A DNA stretch of 64,000 nt from Paenibacillus sp. YPG26 (GCF_023704175.1 NZ_CP084530.1:3239501-3303500), one strand, 5' to 3'. Shown: positions 51,774 through 62,719, numbered from the stretch's first letter. The notes: a model not told the origin generated them from the letters alone. Program-made: numbers and translations.

Positions 51774-54700
51774 CTACAGAAATCGGATATACTGCAGCAA
51801 TCTTCGGATTAAAGTAACCGACTCCACTCTGGAAGCGTGCGCCTTTGGACGGAATTCATGATTCGGATAACCCTCCATCAGCCGGGCATTGACCAATTTC
51901 GCAGCGTCATCATGGAACGAAGTGCTAATTTGACCGGCATCCTTGAACTGGTTCAGGCTGGATTCGTCTGAATTCAGGACGCTCTCCGGGAACTGTCCTT
52001 GGATTACCCTCGATATCATAGCCGCCATTTCTTCCCGGCTTATACGCTGGTCAGGACCGAACTTTCCGTTCCCGTAACCCTTTATAATACCCGACAGGGC
52101 TGCGGATTGAACTTCAGCATAATACCAAGCGCCAGAGGACGTATCCATGAACTGCTGCTTGGTGGAAGCCTCTCCCTCCAACCCAAAGATACGTACCAGC
52201 AGAGCCGCAAATTCCGCTCTTGTTACAGGCTTGTCCGGATTGAACACTTTCTCGTTCTCTCCCATCACGACTAGCTTTGAAGCCATCATCTCAATATCGT
52301 TTTTGCCCCAGTTGGTACTAATATCGTCAAAAGATTTGGTGTATTGAATGACGCCCGAGAGACTATTGTTGCGCAGTATGAACAACTGGTACGAGTCGGA
52401 ACCCGGCGTTACCCTGCGCCACGGCGCATAACTCAAGCGGCCTTTTGAAGTTAATACAGCCCCGGTCGTTTGGATAAATTGATCTTTTACTGTAGGTGAA
52501 GCTATTCTCAGTACTCTCTTTCCATCTTCAAAACGGTACAGGATCCGGCGCTGTTCTCTGTCCGTGTAGATAGAAAAGTGTGTTAACGGCTGTACCACGG
52601 TGAACTTTCTCACCTCTTGTTCCGACGAGATCGCCAGGTTCTCCTGCTCATTCGTTGTCCGAATATGATAAGTCAGATTCTGTTGTGCGGAATCTGTCCC
52701 CAGCTTTTGACCGATTTGGGCATCGGAGATCATTCCCCATGGGATTTGATAGCGCTGATCTGCCATCTTAACCTCAAAGTTAACTTTTGAATTACTGCTA
52801 TAGTGCTGTACCAAAGACCACGGAATAGAGATCTTGTATTCATCCGCTTTCTGCAAAATATCGAATATGATCTGATCATATCCTTCGTTCACGAGAACCT
52901 GATCGAGCTGCCCGTTCAGCACGCTCGTTCCCAAAGTCACCTCAATCGCACGGCCGGATTCGTTCAGACATCCGTCAATAATAATGCGATTGGCCTCCCG
53001 GTATACTTTACAGTTCACATTAGCCGGTTTCTGCGGACTCTCCGCAGGCGTGGCGGGGACAGAAGGGGCTGGAAGGTCAGCCGGTGGAGTCGGATTGTTA
53101 ACATCACTAGCTGGAGGGTCAGCCGGTGGAGACGGATTATTATCAACACTTGCCGGATCCAGGGTCCTTACCTGGTAAACGGGACTAGGGATTGACCAAT
53201 TGTCTGCGGCATCGCCAGCGCTTACTGTCATGCTGTAACTGGTTGATGGGCTCAGACCCGTAACGCGCATGCTTGTTCCCGTAACAGTATCAATTAGTGA
53301 TCCGTCCTGGTATACCTTATACTGTGTCACCCCGACATTATCTGCTGCTGTGCTCCAGCTCAATGTGAATGCACTCACGGTAATGTCGGACGCATGCAGA
53401 CCGCCAGGAACGTCAGGACCGATCAGATCAAGCGGAGGCGGCGTATCGGAATCCGCTGGCGTGGCTTCTGTCGTCACCGTAAGTACGGTACTGGATTCCG
53501 ACCAGTTGCCTGCCGCGTCCCCTGCTTTTACCGTCATCTCATAATCTGTCGATGCCTCCAAGCCGCTTACATTCGTGCTTGTCCCCGTTACAATTCCGAG
53601 TGAGACTCCATCCCGGAGTACTTCATACTTCGTTGCTCCCACATCATCTGTCGAAGGACTCCAGCTCAGTGTGAATTCATGATCCGTTATGCCCCATGCA
53701 TCCAGATTCTCGGGGATGCTTGGAGGGGTCGTGTCGGGATCTGCTGCTGCGGCTTCTGTCGTCACCTTGAGCCCAGTACTGGATTCCGACCAGTTGCCTG
53801 CCGCATCCCCTGCTTTTACCGTCATCTCATAATCTGTCGATGGATTCAGATCGCTTACATTGAGGCTCGTGCCCGCTACGATTCCTAGTGAGACTCCATC
53901 CCGGAGAACTTCATACTGCGTCACTTCGACATTATCCGTCGATGCGCTCCAGTTCAATGTGAACGCGCTGTCCGTAACATCAGAAGCATTCAGACCGCTC
54001 GGGATGCTTGGGGCGGCCGTGTCGGGAGTTGCTGCTGGAGCTTCGGTGATTACCTTAAGCTCTATGCTGGACTCCGACCATTTCCCTGCGGCATTCCCCG
54101 CCTTTACGGTCATGCCGTAGCTGGTCGATGGCGTTAGACCTGTCACATTTATTGTCGTCCCTGTAACGGTCCCAAGCGAATTTCCGTCCTGGAACACTTC
54201 ATACTCTGTCACTCCAACCTCATCTGTGGATGCGCTCCAACTCAATGTGAACCCGCTATCCGTAATATGAGAAGCATTCAGATCGCTCGGGATGCTTGGG
54301 GCGGAAGCTGCCGCCGCGGCTGCCGTGGTCACCGCCAAGCCAGCGCTGGATCCCGACCAATTCCCTTCAGCATCCCTTGCCCGCACCGTCATGGTGTAGC
54401 TGGTCGATGGCGTTAGACCTGTCACCTCCATGCTCGTCCCTGTAACAGTGCCAAGCGGATTACCGTCCCGGGATACTTCATACCGTGTTACCCCGACATC
54501 ATCGGTCGACGCGCTCCAGTTCAACGTGAACGCGCTATCCGTGATTCCGGAGGCATTCAGATCGCCAGGAATGCTTGGGGATGTCGTGTCGGTCTCTATT
54601 GAAGCGGCTCCGGTCGTTACCACCAAGCCCGTGCTGGCTTCCGACCAATTCTCTTCAGCGTCTCTAGCCCGCACGGTCATAGTGTAGCTGGTCGATGGCG

Positions 54701-56642
54701 TTAGATCTGTCACCTCCATATTCGTCCCTGTAACAAATCCAAGCGATACATCATTCTGGAAGACTTCATACTCCGTCACGCCCACATTGTCTGTTGATGT
54801 GCTCCAGTTCAAGGTGAATCCAATACTCGTGATATCAGAAGCATTTAATCCGGACGGCGTACTTGGCGGCATATCATCTGCCGATGTCTTCACATTCAAC
54901 GCGCTGCTTTGGGCCGACCAATTCCCCGCAGCATCGCCAGCCCGCACCGTCATGTTGTAGTCGGTCGATGGCGATAGACCTGTCACCTCCATGCTTGTTC
55001 CAGTTACCCTTCCTAACGATATACCGTTACGGAATACCTCATACTGCGACACTCCCACATTATCCGCTGCCGCACTCCAGTTCAGGGTGAAGCTGTTATC
55101 GGTAACATTGGAAGCATTCAGTCCCGTCGGGACACTCGGCGGTGTGTTGTCCGACAGCGTCTTCACATTTACGGCACTGCTCTGAGCCGACCAGTTCCCT
55201 TCGGCGTCTCCCGCACGCACCGTCATCGTGTAGCTGGTGGATGGCATTAATCCACTTACATTCATAGTGGTACCTGTTACCTTGCCAATAGATATGCCGT
55301 TGCGGAACACCTCATACTGTTTCACACCTACATTATCCACGGATGCATTCCAATTCAGCTTAAAGCTGTTCATAGTAATATTGGACGCTGTCAATCCAGT
55401 AGGTACGGACGGAACGGTTCTATCCGCAGTCGTTGAAGCAATGACTTGATTAGAGTTGCCTGAATTGGCTCCCCCTGTTACAACCAGACGGAAATGATAC
55501 GTCGTACTTGGCGTTAATCCACGAGCTGTGGCAGTGACCGCATTGCTCGCGATAGCTCCTGTATTAGCCGTAGTCCAGGTAATCCCATCGATGGATTGTT
55601 CAATCATTAGGTTAGTAGCCCCGCTGACCCCGGACCAGCTGAATCCTATATTTGAATCGGATACCGATGTTGCAGCAAAGTTACTTACCGGCACAGAACT
55701 AGAGGTAGTAACAGTCTGAATAGTTGATGAGCCCGCATTCGTTCCTCCAGTAACCACCAATCGGAATTTATACGTGGTGGAAGGCGTGAGTCCCGTAACC
55801 TTCGCTGTGGTGGAATTCCTTGTAATAGATGCAGCTGTAACCGAATTGGTCCAAGTCGATCCGCCGTCCGTGGATTGTTGTATTCTTACTGAAGTCGCGT
55901 CCGGGCTGCTGTTAAAAGAAAAACTTGCCGTGTTGCCTGTTACTGCTGTGTTCTTGAAATTATACTCCGCTTGGACGAGAGGTGCCGAGTCCGAAGTCAG
56001 ATCGAATTCAGTAAAGTCTGAAACATTCCTTTTGTATCCATCCACAAATGCGCTCGCCGGATAGGCCGCCCACATTCTTTCATTCAAACTGGTCTCTTCC
56101 AGCATAAAAGAAGCAAATTGAAGCGTTTTGGGGTTCCCAATGCTGGCCAAGGGAATCTTGAACTTAATCATCTCATTGTTGAAGCCGCGATAAGTGGTCA
56201 TATTCCAGCCTGCATTTACCCATGAAGAGCCGTTATACATTTGGACATTGGCATAGGTCTCATCCACCTTCCAACGCAAATGATACTTTGCCTTAAAAGG
56301 AAGGGTTGGCTGCTGTGAGTTATATTTAACCCCTGTATTAGTCCCCCCCGAACCTCCAATGTACATTTGAACCCATTTGTTGTTTTGGTTCGTGTAAGTA
56401 CCATTGTCTTTGTTAACTTCAGCACCATTGTAAGCAATGTACAAATAAGAATTATCCCAGGCTGTATACGTATAGTAATTCGATGTCGATGTTGTGAAGA
56501 TCTCATCCCCGTTAAAATTCGTTCCTTGATCCATTGGAATGGTGTGTGAGTATGCAGCATATACCGAATTGACACAGGACAACATTAAGACAAACGTAAG
56601 TAATATTAAAGCACTTCGTTTCAGATATTTTTTCTTCTTCAT
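51774..56642 (-). CDS. 1622-residue surface protein: sugar-binding-like domain, ten FN3 repeats, three SLH domains
   Basis: Signal peptide (1 to about 29, VYA). Residues about 30-215 form a beta-sandwich like a CBM9/DOMON domain (NYYTYTAWDNSYLYIAYNGA). Ten fibronectin type III repeats follow (about 220-1170): two of looser type, then eight closely similar, each starting like PPSxPxxLNASxIT and ending VRAGDAEGNWS. A Pro-rich linker (DNNPSPPADPPASDVNNPTP) leads to an unknown beta domain and three C-terminal SLH modules (about 1440-1622; FDDISTNWGKNDIEMMASKL). FN3 plus SLH points to a wall-bound adhesin or glycan-degrading scaffold; no catalytic motif is seen. AGAGAGGGG precedes the ATG. Confidence 0.9.
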   Translation of the reverse strand: MKKKKYLKRSALILLTFVLMLSCVNSVYAAYSHTIPMDQGTNFNGDEIFTTSTSNYYTYTAWDNSYLYIAYNGAEVNKDNGTYTNQNNKWVQMYIGGSGGTNTGVKYNSQQPTLPFKAKYHLRWKVDETYANVQMYNGSSWVNAGWNMTTYRGFNNEMIKFKIPLASIGNPKTLQFASFMLEETSLNERMWAAYPASAFVDGYKRNVSDFTEFDLTSDSAPLVQAEYNFKNTAVTGNTASFSFNSSPDATSVRIQQSTDGGSTWTNSVTAASITRNSTTAKVTGLTPSTTYKFRLVVTGGTNAGSSTIQTVTTSSSVPVSNFAATSVSDSNIGFSWSGVSGATNLMIEQSIDGITWTTANTGAIASNAVTATARGLTPSTTYHFRLVVTGGANSGNSNQVIASTTADRTVPSVPTGLTASNITMNSFKLNWNASVDNVGVKQYEVFRNGISIGKVTGTTMNVSGLMPSTSYTMTVRAGDAEGNWSAQSSAVNVKTLSDNTPPSVPTGLNASNVTDNSFTLNWSAAADNVGVSQYEVFRNGISLGRVTGTSMEVTGLSPSTDYNMTVRAGDAAGNWSAQSSALNVKTSADDMPPSTPSGLNASDITSIGFTLNWSTSTDNVGVTEYEVFQNDVSLGFVTGTNMEVTDLTPSTSYTMTVRARDAEENWSEASTGLVVTTGAASIETDTTSPSIPGDLNASGITDSAFTLNWSASTDDVGVTRYEVSRDGNPLGTVTGTSMEVTGLTPSTSYTMTVRARDAEGNWSGSSAGLAVTTAAAAAASAPSIPSDLNASHITDSGFTLSWSASTDEVGVTEYEVFQDGNSLGTVTGTTINVTGLTPSTSYGMTVKAGNAAGKWSESSIELKVITEAPAATPDTAAPSIPSGLNASDVTDSAFTLNWSASTDNVEVTQYEVLRDGVSLGIVAGTSLNVSDLNPSTDYEMTVKAGDAAGNWSESSTGLKVTTEAAAADPDTTPPSIPENLDAWGITDHEFTLSWSPSTDDVGATKYEVLRDGVSLGIVTGTSTNVSGLEASTDYEMTVKAGDAAGNWSESSTVLTVTTEATPADSDTPPPLDLIGPDVPGGLHASDITVSAFTLSWSTAADNVGVTQYKVYQDGSLIDTVTGTSMRVTGLSPSTSYSMTVSAGDAADNWSIPSPVYQVRTLDPASVDNNPSPPADPPASDVNNPTPPADLPAPSVPATPAESPQKPANVNCKVYREANRIIIDGCLNESGRAIEVTLGTSVLNGQLDQVLVNEGYDQIIFDILQKADEYKISIPWSLVQHYSSNSKVNFEVKMADQRYQIPWGMISDAQIGQKLGTDSAQQNLTYHIRTTNEQENLAISSEQEVRKFTVVQPLTHFSIYTDREQRRILYRFEDGKRVLRIASPTVKDQFIQTTGAVLTSKGRLSYAPWRRVTPGSDSYQLFILRNNSLSGVIQYTKSFDDISTNWGKNDIEMMASKLVVMGENEKVFNPDKPVTRAEFAALLVRIFGLEGEASTKQQFMDTSSGAWYYAEVQSAALSGIIKGYGNGKFGPDQRISREEMAAMISRVIQGQFPESVLNSDESSLNQFKDAGQISTSFHDDAAKLVNARLMEGYPNHEFRPKAHASRVESVTLIRRLLQYIRFL
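53160..55440. repeat. tandem DNA repeats of about 285 bases coding for FN3 modules
   Basis: Eight successive units share long identical stretches (for example CCTGTTACAGTGCC-like and CTTCATACTGCGTC-like words recur at about 285-base steps). Such DNA can lose or gain units by recombination. Confidence 0.75.
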
Positions 56643-56855
56643 AACTACCCCTCTCTTAGTGTTAGAGTTAAATTCGCTTTCTCGACTATTTTCGACAGTT
56701 GTGTGTCGAACTCCTTCCTAAAATAGGTCTCTTGAATTATTTTTTTCTAGCTTTATTCTTATTGAAAAATAGACTCCGATCTCCTTCTTCGCGGCCGCAG
56801 AACTTCACATCCTCCCAATCTTGATGGACCCGAGTTATCTCTCCCCCAAAATCAA

Positions 56856-56879
56856 AATGACCCCTTAAAAGGGGTCATT
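56856..56879 (-). terminator. terminator of the metallophosphoesterase surface-protein gene
   Basis: AATGACCCCTT / AAGGGGTCATT, followed on the minus strand by TTGATTTTGG. Confidence 0.85.
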
Positions 56880-56913
56880 GAGAACTCATATTAGAATATC
56901 TGTTCCGAATCTA

Positions 56914-59900
56914 TTACAGGGATAGCAGATTATATAACATTTGCGCGAGTTCCGCTCTAGTTGTGCCGTTCGCAGGGTGTAGATTGCCCTTGTCCCCTTT
57001 AATCATTCCGGCCTGAATCAGAGCATTCAGCGCTTCGCTCGCATAAGGTGAAATCTTAGCGCCGTCATTGTAATCCTTAATCGATTGGCTGCTTGTCCGC
57101 TCAGGAAGCTGCTGTAATGACTCTAACACGCGATATACCAGAGTGAACATATCCTGTCTTGTAATCTCGCTGTCTGGCGCGAACTTGTTGTCTCCGATCC
57201 CAGTTGTAATCCCCAGCTTCTTGGCAGAAGCAAGATAACTCGTGTAATAGGTATGACCAGCATCCGAGAAGTTATCGGATAACGTATGATCCTCTTGAAT
57301 TCCATATGCGCGCATAAGCATAACCAGGAATTGACCTCTCGTAAGGGACTCATTCGGGCTGAATTCGCCCTGACCTGTTCCAAGCGCGATGCCGCGGGCA
57401 GCATTAAAGGTAATCGCGTCATAATACCAGGCTGACGAAGTTACATCGTTAAACGTTACTTTCTGATATCTGATCATGTATGCTGCAAGCTCACCTGTCG
57501 TGAACTCAACGGCTTTGGTAATGGGGTTGTATTTACCGCGTACAGGTTCTAATTCACCTTTATCCTTGACTCTGGCGGCTATGATAGCATTCTGGTCCTC
57601 ACCTGCCAGCAGGCTATATGGAGTACTCACCCATACTCTACCCTTATCCAGATCTGTAATCGCTCTTCCTCCTGCATGAACAGAAATATTGTAGACCGGT
57701 CTGCTATCAGACTCCGATTTAGCAATACGAATCTCTACTTGATTCACGTTGGCAGAGGAAGCGTTGACGGCTTGAATTGCACCTTGATCTAACGCTACCT
57801 TGCCCACACCAGCATCTATTCTCATTTGTGCCTTCGTGTGGTTGGCAAGTGCTTGGATTAATGCTTGCGGAATCCCCACCACTGCTGCTCCTTTGGCTTT
57901 CAATGCAATATCCAGAGCAACGGTCCTGCCTGCTTTTTCAGCCGCTTTTACCGCATCCAGCAGCTCTGCAGCAGCTGCCGAACTCAACGTAGCTGCAGCT
58001 TCTCCTGAACTGCCCGTTGATGCCGTGAGCTCAAGATGAAGTGTATTTACATTACCTGCTGTGCTGCTCTTAATGGAATATGCCTTATCCGTATTGTCGT
58101 TGTTGGCTCCACTAGCACTATTACCACCAGGAGGGACAGAAGGATGACTGCTGTCCTTGCCGAAAGCGGCAAGCTTACTAAAAGTTTGTCCCGCGCTATT
58201 TGTGGCAATGGCCAGCCAGGAATCACGGGTTATCGCAGCAAGATCTTTAACTGTGATGGAAGCTGATGCGTTTGTAACCGCTGCTGTAGCAATTGCTGTA
58301 TTGCTGTATAGAACAGCATCGACGCTCTTGACTGTCAATGTTTTGGGCCTGGTATCAAAAGCAAAATCCAGCTCGTAAATGTCCTGATCCGCCGCTTGCA
58401 CACCAATTCCATAGGAGTTCAATTTCGGTGTGTCAAAGTAGTTGAAGTCCTTTAGCTTCGGAGAGTAGGAATTCATGTACACCTTACCCTTGGCAAGGTT
58501 GAAATAGAGCGTCTTGTAGTACGAGTTGCCGCCCTCTTCACCCGTCTGATAATCGGTAAGGATCTGATACACCTTACGTTCTTTGGTTCCATCCCCATCG
58601 TCATCAAATCCGGAGACCTGGATCGCAGCGCCGTGGTAATGTCCGCCAAGGATCAGCTTCAGGTTAGGATTTTTAGCCACAACTTCATTTTGAAAATATT
58701 TGCCCGCCGTATCTAATTCCCCGGAAGCATTAACATAGTTGTGAAGAGCCAGCACGGCTATACGGTCCGGGTGCTCAGCCAGCACCTTGTTGATCCAGGC
58801 AGTGGAAGCCTGATCAAAATCATAACTCATATAGACGAAGATCAAATCTTGTCCTCCGGCGGTTACAAGATCATAATGCCCGATATTATTGTTGTATGAA
58901 CCGCCGTACACACTATTGTTCTTGAACCGGTCTTCACCGAAGTACTTCTGGTAATTATGGTACCTTCCGTTATGGTTAGCGATATCATGATTGCCCGCCA
59001 GAACCCCGTAAGGCAGACCCGCATCCGACAGAATGTTCATGTACTTGTCCGCATATTCCCATTGATAGATTTCATCGATATCATCCACAATGTCTCCGGT
59101 GTGAACGACATATCGGGTATCCAGCCGATCCTTGTTCGCGGCACTATACTTGTTAAGAATCTCGAAATTGCTGGGGAACCGCTCGGAGTAGTACTGGGTA
59201 TCACTTTCCCATGCAATTGTAAAATCATACTCAGCCGGATCGCCCGTACCATCCCAGGGTTGATCTTCATCTGAGGTCGGCTTGCGGCCAGCCTGCTGGC
59301 TGGGAGGCATTTCAATCCCCCTGCCTTGTGCGAGCACGTATACTTTGCCATCTCGCAGATAGCCGTCTGTCTCAAGCACGGCAGTTACTTTGCCAGCCTC
59401 ATAACTGGAATCAAGCAGAATCCACTGATCCGCTGCCTGATTGCTGACGTATAAACGCACGTCTTTTCCATAATCCGTAGCAGCATCTATTGAAATCCGG
59501 AGTGAAGAATTCGCCTGAGCCACATCAAAAGCGTACATCTGATAAGGCAGACTCCCATTGTCGCTTGCAACTTGGCCTAGTTGTCCGCTTAGAGCGTCAG
59601 CGGTATGGTCCCCGGTCCCTTGATATACAGTAATTCCTTTGCCTACAGTCAGGGCTTGTGCTTCATGGAAGGACACGGTCGATCCTTGGCCCGCACTTAA
59701 TGCGGCCGTTAGAGTTGCTGTATTACCCTGCGCCGTAATCGAATTCACCCCTGATATAACAGGGTGATTTTTGCTGGATGTGAACTTCCATTCCTTGGTG
59801 CCTGTGTTCCCCAGTTTATCTTGAACAGCCGCATTTAGGGTATGGGTGCCCGGACTGAGCTCAGACCCATTGAATGTGGTGCCGTTCAGCTTCTTGCCGT

Positions 59901-62535
59901 CCAATTCAAGAACAAGTGTATCTGATGCCACATCGGATGCATCCTGGTAAGTAAGCTTCATGTTGAATTCCCCATCAATATGGGAAGGCACATTTGACTG
60001 AATGACGGGACCTGTATTATCGACCCTCACACTTATCTCCTTACTGTCACCACCAGAGCTGAATGAAACCGTATGAGGCCCATCAGGCACTAAGGTGGTA
60101 TCCCAATCTGTACGACTGGCATTCATTAATCCTGCAGGAATGGTAAAGTGCAGTTCTAATTGCCGCCTGCTGCTGTTCATTGTGATTGCATCGGTAGACT
60201 TCACCGCTCCATCCGGCAGCACTACGGTTCCATCAGGCCATGTCATGGTGAAATTGGTGATATTGAAATTATCACTGGCCGTACCTGGTGTCGTGTCCAT
60301 GGCATCGATCTCTGTACCGGCCAGAATGTTCACCGTGATCTCGGCATCGCCAGCTTGATTGTACTTGAAGAGACTGCTGTCGATCAGCACAGCGCGCGAA
60401 GGCAGAACGTCATACCAGCGCGAGAACACTTGAACAAGCTTTCCATTTGCCAAGATCGCATTTTTCCGGCCATCCAGTCCGTTGATATCCAATGTGAAAT
60501 ATGCGCCCTGCTCCAGCGTGCGGGTGTTCTTCATTACATTGCCATCAACCTTGATATCCACGCCAGCGTTATTCCGGGCTCTGCCCATAATGCTAACCTT
60601 GCCTGCTACCGCTTCATTCTCCTTCAGATTAGAACGAATACCTGTGAACTCGCCTTGACGCGTTACGTTAACCCGGTGAATCGGCGTAGCTGCTGTACGG
60701 AATGTGTTAGCGGCCTGGGCATAATATTCAATGTACTCCCGATTGAGGTAACGGTCCGCGCCAATTTCAACGTAGAATTTCCCGGGAGTCCGCGTATTGA
60801 ATGAATTGGATTCCTGTGCAGTCCACTCGGCAGATTGATCTGTGCGATAGAATACGGTGAAGCTCTTAATGCCCGTTGGATCTGAATAAGAATAAGGAAT
60901 GCTTAGATCCTGGCCTTCCTCAATAAAGTTATATTGGCCGCTGCTGCCTGATAGCGATATTTTTGGAACAACACCAGGGTCCGCCTTGGGTGTTAATTGA
61001 ATATCACTAACTTGTCCTGCAGTTGGCTCAGCTTGCTTGGCGATGGCAAGAGCCCCTGCCATTCCCTCTGCTGCCTGCAGATGAACACTCGTTCCTTCCG
61101 TGGTACCCGCATCCGCAGTGACATAGGAGTATGTAGACAGCGTTTCGTTACTGCCTTTGGCGGTAATTAAGATTTGTGCTGTTGTATTTTTCAAAGCCGT
61201 CTGGTTCTTAACGGAGAATACGGGCACCTCATTCGGCACACGCAGAGCTTCACGAAAGTCGGCTTCATCCGGCATGGTCTTCCCTTTGTTCTCCAGGTCA
61301 ACCCGGCGCACCCAGAAGATAGCGGGCGAATGTGCTGGAATCTTGAGCACCGTCTCGTTGAATGTGAATGTCTTGTTCACGAGGGGCAGAGCTGACGTAT
61401 CCGTGTAGATCAGATTGAAGTTCGCTCCAAAGTCCAGTTCATTGTCCGAGGCGTTGTACACCTCGATATAGTCCATACTGTCGATGGTATCACCGCTAAG
61501 GCCGGTGTAATCTTGATGCCGCGGGATATCATTCGGATATATTTCTGTTAAAAAGAGCGATGTATTCGGGTTGAAGTCAGGTATATCGAATTTCAGAGCG
61601 TCACTGACTTGGTTAGCGGAACCTTTTACCACAACATACAGATCCTGCGCGCCGGCTGCTAATCCTGTCAGTGCAATGGAAGTCTCGGCATTCCCACTAA
61701 CAGGGGTGCCGCTGCCCGTCGTGTCGATGGCCGGTGCAGCAGCGCCGTCACTGACGATGGCATAGTAGTAGCTGCCCGCTGTGCTGGAAGTGAAGGTCGC
61801 TGCGCCGGCCGTTTCGCTGGACCGGGTAACCGTTCCGGCTGTCAAGACTATTTTGGAGAACAGCGTGGTCTGCGCTTCCCTTACCTGACCCGCGGAAGGG
61901 GCAGCCTGCTTATCCAGCGCAAGCATACCGGATGTACCTTGGGCCGCTTGTAGATGAACACTGGTTCCTTCCATGGATCCCACATCTGTTGTGTCGTAAG
62001 TATAAGTGGATATAGGCTCATTATTGCCTTTTGCCGTGATCGATATCGTGGCTGTCGTATTCTTCAAAGCCTTCTGATTGTTAACAGAGAAGACAGGAAC
62101 CTCCGCGGGAATATGGTTGCTTGAACGGAAATCTGCTTCGCTTGGCATAGCAGCTTCACCATTCTCCAAGTCAACGCGGCGAATCCAGAAGACTGCAGGG
62201 GAGTGCGCCGGGATTATCACTTCGGGCTCATTATAGGTGAGTGCCTTGGATGCCGTCTCGGTATAGACAAGATCGAAGTCCGATCCGAAATTCAGTTCGG
62301 AATCAGAAGCGTTATATACTTCGATGTAGTCCATACTGTCAATCGTTGGGCCGCTTAATCCATTAAAGAGCGCATTGCGTGCAAGGTCATTAGAATATAT
62401 TTCGGTAAGCCATAGTGCCTGGGTTCCCGTATTGCTTCCAGTATCGGAAGCGAGTACAGCGGCAGGCTGTAGTGCTGACGTAACCGTCAATAATGCCAGA
62501 AGACAAGAAAGATACTTTTTAACGCATTTGCTCAT
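56914..62535 (-). CDS. 1873-residue surface protein: two lamin-tail domains, metallophosphoesterase, three SLH domains
   Basis: The ATG at 62535 with AAGGAG 9 bases upstream is the real start (an earlier ATG lacks one). Signal peptide (1-29). Two lamin-tail domains (about 40-190 and 325-480; LWLTEIYSNDLARNALFNGL and LFLTEIYPNDIPRHQDYTGL, with MDYIEVYNASD), several Ig-like domains, then a calcineurin-type metallophosphoesterase (about 1105-1340) with TGDIVDD, GNHDIANHNG, LALHNYVNASG and GGHYHG. A ridged pre-SLH domain leads to three SLH modules (about 1695-1873). Likely a wall-attached phosphoesterase or nuclease; LTD domains in exonucleases and phosphatases often bind DNA or membranes. Next to the FN3/SLH protein gene, same strand. 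Confidence 0.92.
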   Translation of the reverse strand: MSKCVKKYLSCLLALLTVTSALQPAAVLASDTGSNTGTQALWLTEIYSNDLARNALFNGLSGPTIDSMDYIEVYNASDSELNFGSDFDLVYTETASKALTYNEPEVIIPAHSPAVFWIRRVDLENGEAAMPSEADFRSSNHIPAEVPVFSVNNQKALKNTTATISITAKGNNEPISTYTYDTTDVGSMEGTSVHLQAAQGTSGMLALDKQAAPSAGQVREAQTTLFSKIVLTAGTVTRSSETAGAATFTSSTAGSYYYAIVSDGAAAPAIDTTGSGTPVSGNAETSIALTGLAAGAQDLYVVVKGSANQVSDALKFDIPDFNPNTSLFLTEIYPNDIPRHQDYTGLSGDTIDSMDYIEVYNASDNELDFGANFNLIYTDTSALPLVNKTFTFNETVLKIPAHSPAIFWVRRVDLENKGKTMPDEADFREALRVPNEVPVFSVKNQTALKNTTAQILITAKGSNETLSTYSYVTADAGTTEGTSVHLQAAEGMAGALAIAKQAEPTAGQVSDIQLTPKADPGVVPKISLSGSSGQYNFIEEGQDLSIPYSYSDPTGIKSFTVFYRTDQSAEWTAQESNSFNTRTPGKFYVEIGADRYLNREYIEYYAQAANTFRTAATPIHRVNVTRQGEFTGIRSNLKENEAVAGKVSIMGRARNNAGVDIKVDGNVMKNTRTLEQGAYFTLDINGLDGRKNAILANGKLVQVFSRWYDVLPSRAVLIDSSLFKYNQAGDAEITVNILAGTEIDAMDTTPGTASDNFNITNFTMTWPDGTVVLPDGAVKSTDAITMNSSRRQLELHFTIPAGLMNASRTDWDTTLVPDGPHTVSFSSGGDSKEISVRVDNTGPVIQSNVPSHIDGEFNMKLTYQDASDVASDTLVLELDGKKLNGTTFNGSELSPGTHTLNAAVQDKLGNTGTKEWKFTSSKNHPVISGVNSITAQGNTATLTAALSAGQGSTVSFHEAQALTVGKGITVYQGTGDHTADALSGQLGQVASDNGSLPYQMYAFDVAQANSSLRISIDAATDYGKDVRLYVSNQAADQWILLDSSYEAGKVTAVLETDGYLRDGKVYVLAQGRGIEMPPSQQAGRKPTSDEDQPWDGTGDPAEYDFTIAWESDTQYYSERFPSNFEILNKYSAANKDRLDTRYVVHTGDIVDDIDEIYQWEYADKYMNILSDAGLPYGVLAGNHDIANHNGRYHNYQKYFGEDRFKNNSVYGGSYNNNIGHYDLVTAGGQDLIFVYMSYDFDQASTAWINKVLAEHPDRIAVLALHNYVNASGELDTAGKYFQNEVVAKNPNLKLILGGHYHGAAIQVSGFDDDGDGTKERKVYQILTDYQTGEEGGNSYYKTLYFNLAKGKVYMNSYSPKLKDFNYFDTPKLNSYGIGVQAADQDIYELDFAFDTRPKTLTVKSVDAVLYSNTAIATAAVTNASASITVKDLAAITRDSWLAIATNSAGQTFSKLAAFGKDSSHPSVPPGGNSASGANNDNTDKAYSIKSSTAGNVNTLHLELTASTGSSGEAAATLSSAAAAELLDAVKAAEKAGRTVALDIALKAKGAAVVGIPQALIQALANHTKAQMRIDAGVGKVALDQGAIQAVNASSANVNQVEIRIAKSESDSRPVYNISVHAGGRAITDLDKGRVWVSTPYSLLAGEDQNAIIAARVKDKGELEPVRGKYNPITKAVEFTTGELAAYMIRYQKVTFNDVTSSAWYYDAITFNAARGIALGTGQGEFSPNESLTRGQFLVMLMRAYGIQEDHTLSDNFSDAGHTYYTSYLASAKKLGITTGIGDNKFAPDSEITRQDMFTLVYRVLESLQQLPERTSSQSIKDYNDGAKISPYASEALNALIQAGMIKGDKGNLHPANGTTRAELAQMLYNLLSL

Positions 62536-62690
62536 GTTATTTAGCTCCTTGTGTGCATGGATGCAGGATTCGTAATAGTGGGGTGACCTAACCCTCAAGC
62601 AACTAAGATAACAAGCAAATGTCATCAAGGATGCAGAAGTGTATTAATTATTCGACAAATTATTATGTATTTTTTTGTAAATCGACAAAA

Positions 62691-62719
62691 ACGCCAAGAA
62701 GATAAGATCTCCTTGGCGT
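62691..62719 (-). terminator. terminator of the DUF3829 lipoprotein gene
   Basis: ACGCCAAG / CTTGGCGT with inner GATC pairing, followed on the minus strand by TTTTTGTCG, between the lipoprotein stop (62755) and the start of the next giant gene. Confidence 0.85.

Noticed and set aside
53160..55440. Regularly spaced repeats that might suggest a CRISPR array
   Set aside because: Period is about 285 bases and the whole unit is coding for FN3 modules; no 28-37-base repeats with unique spacers.
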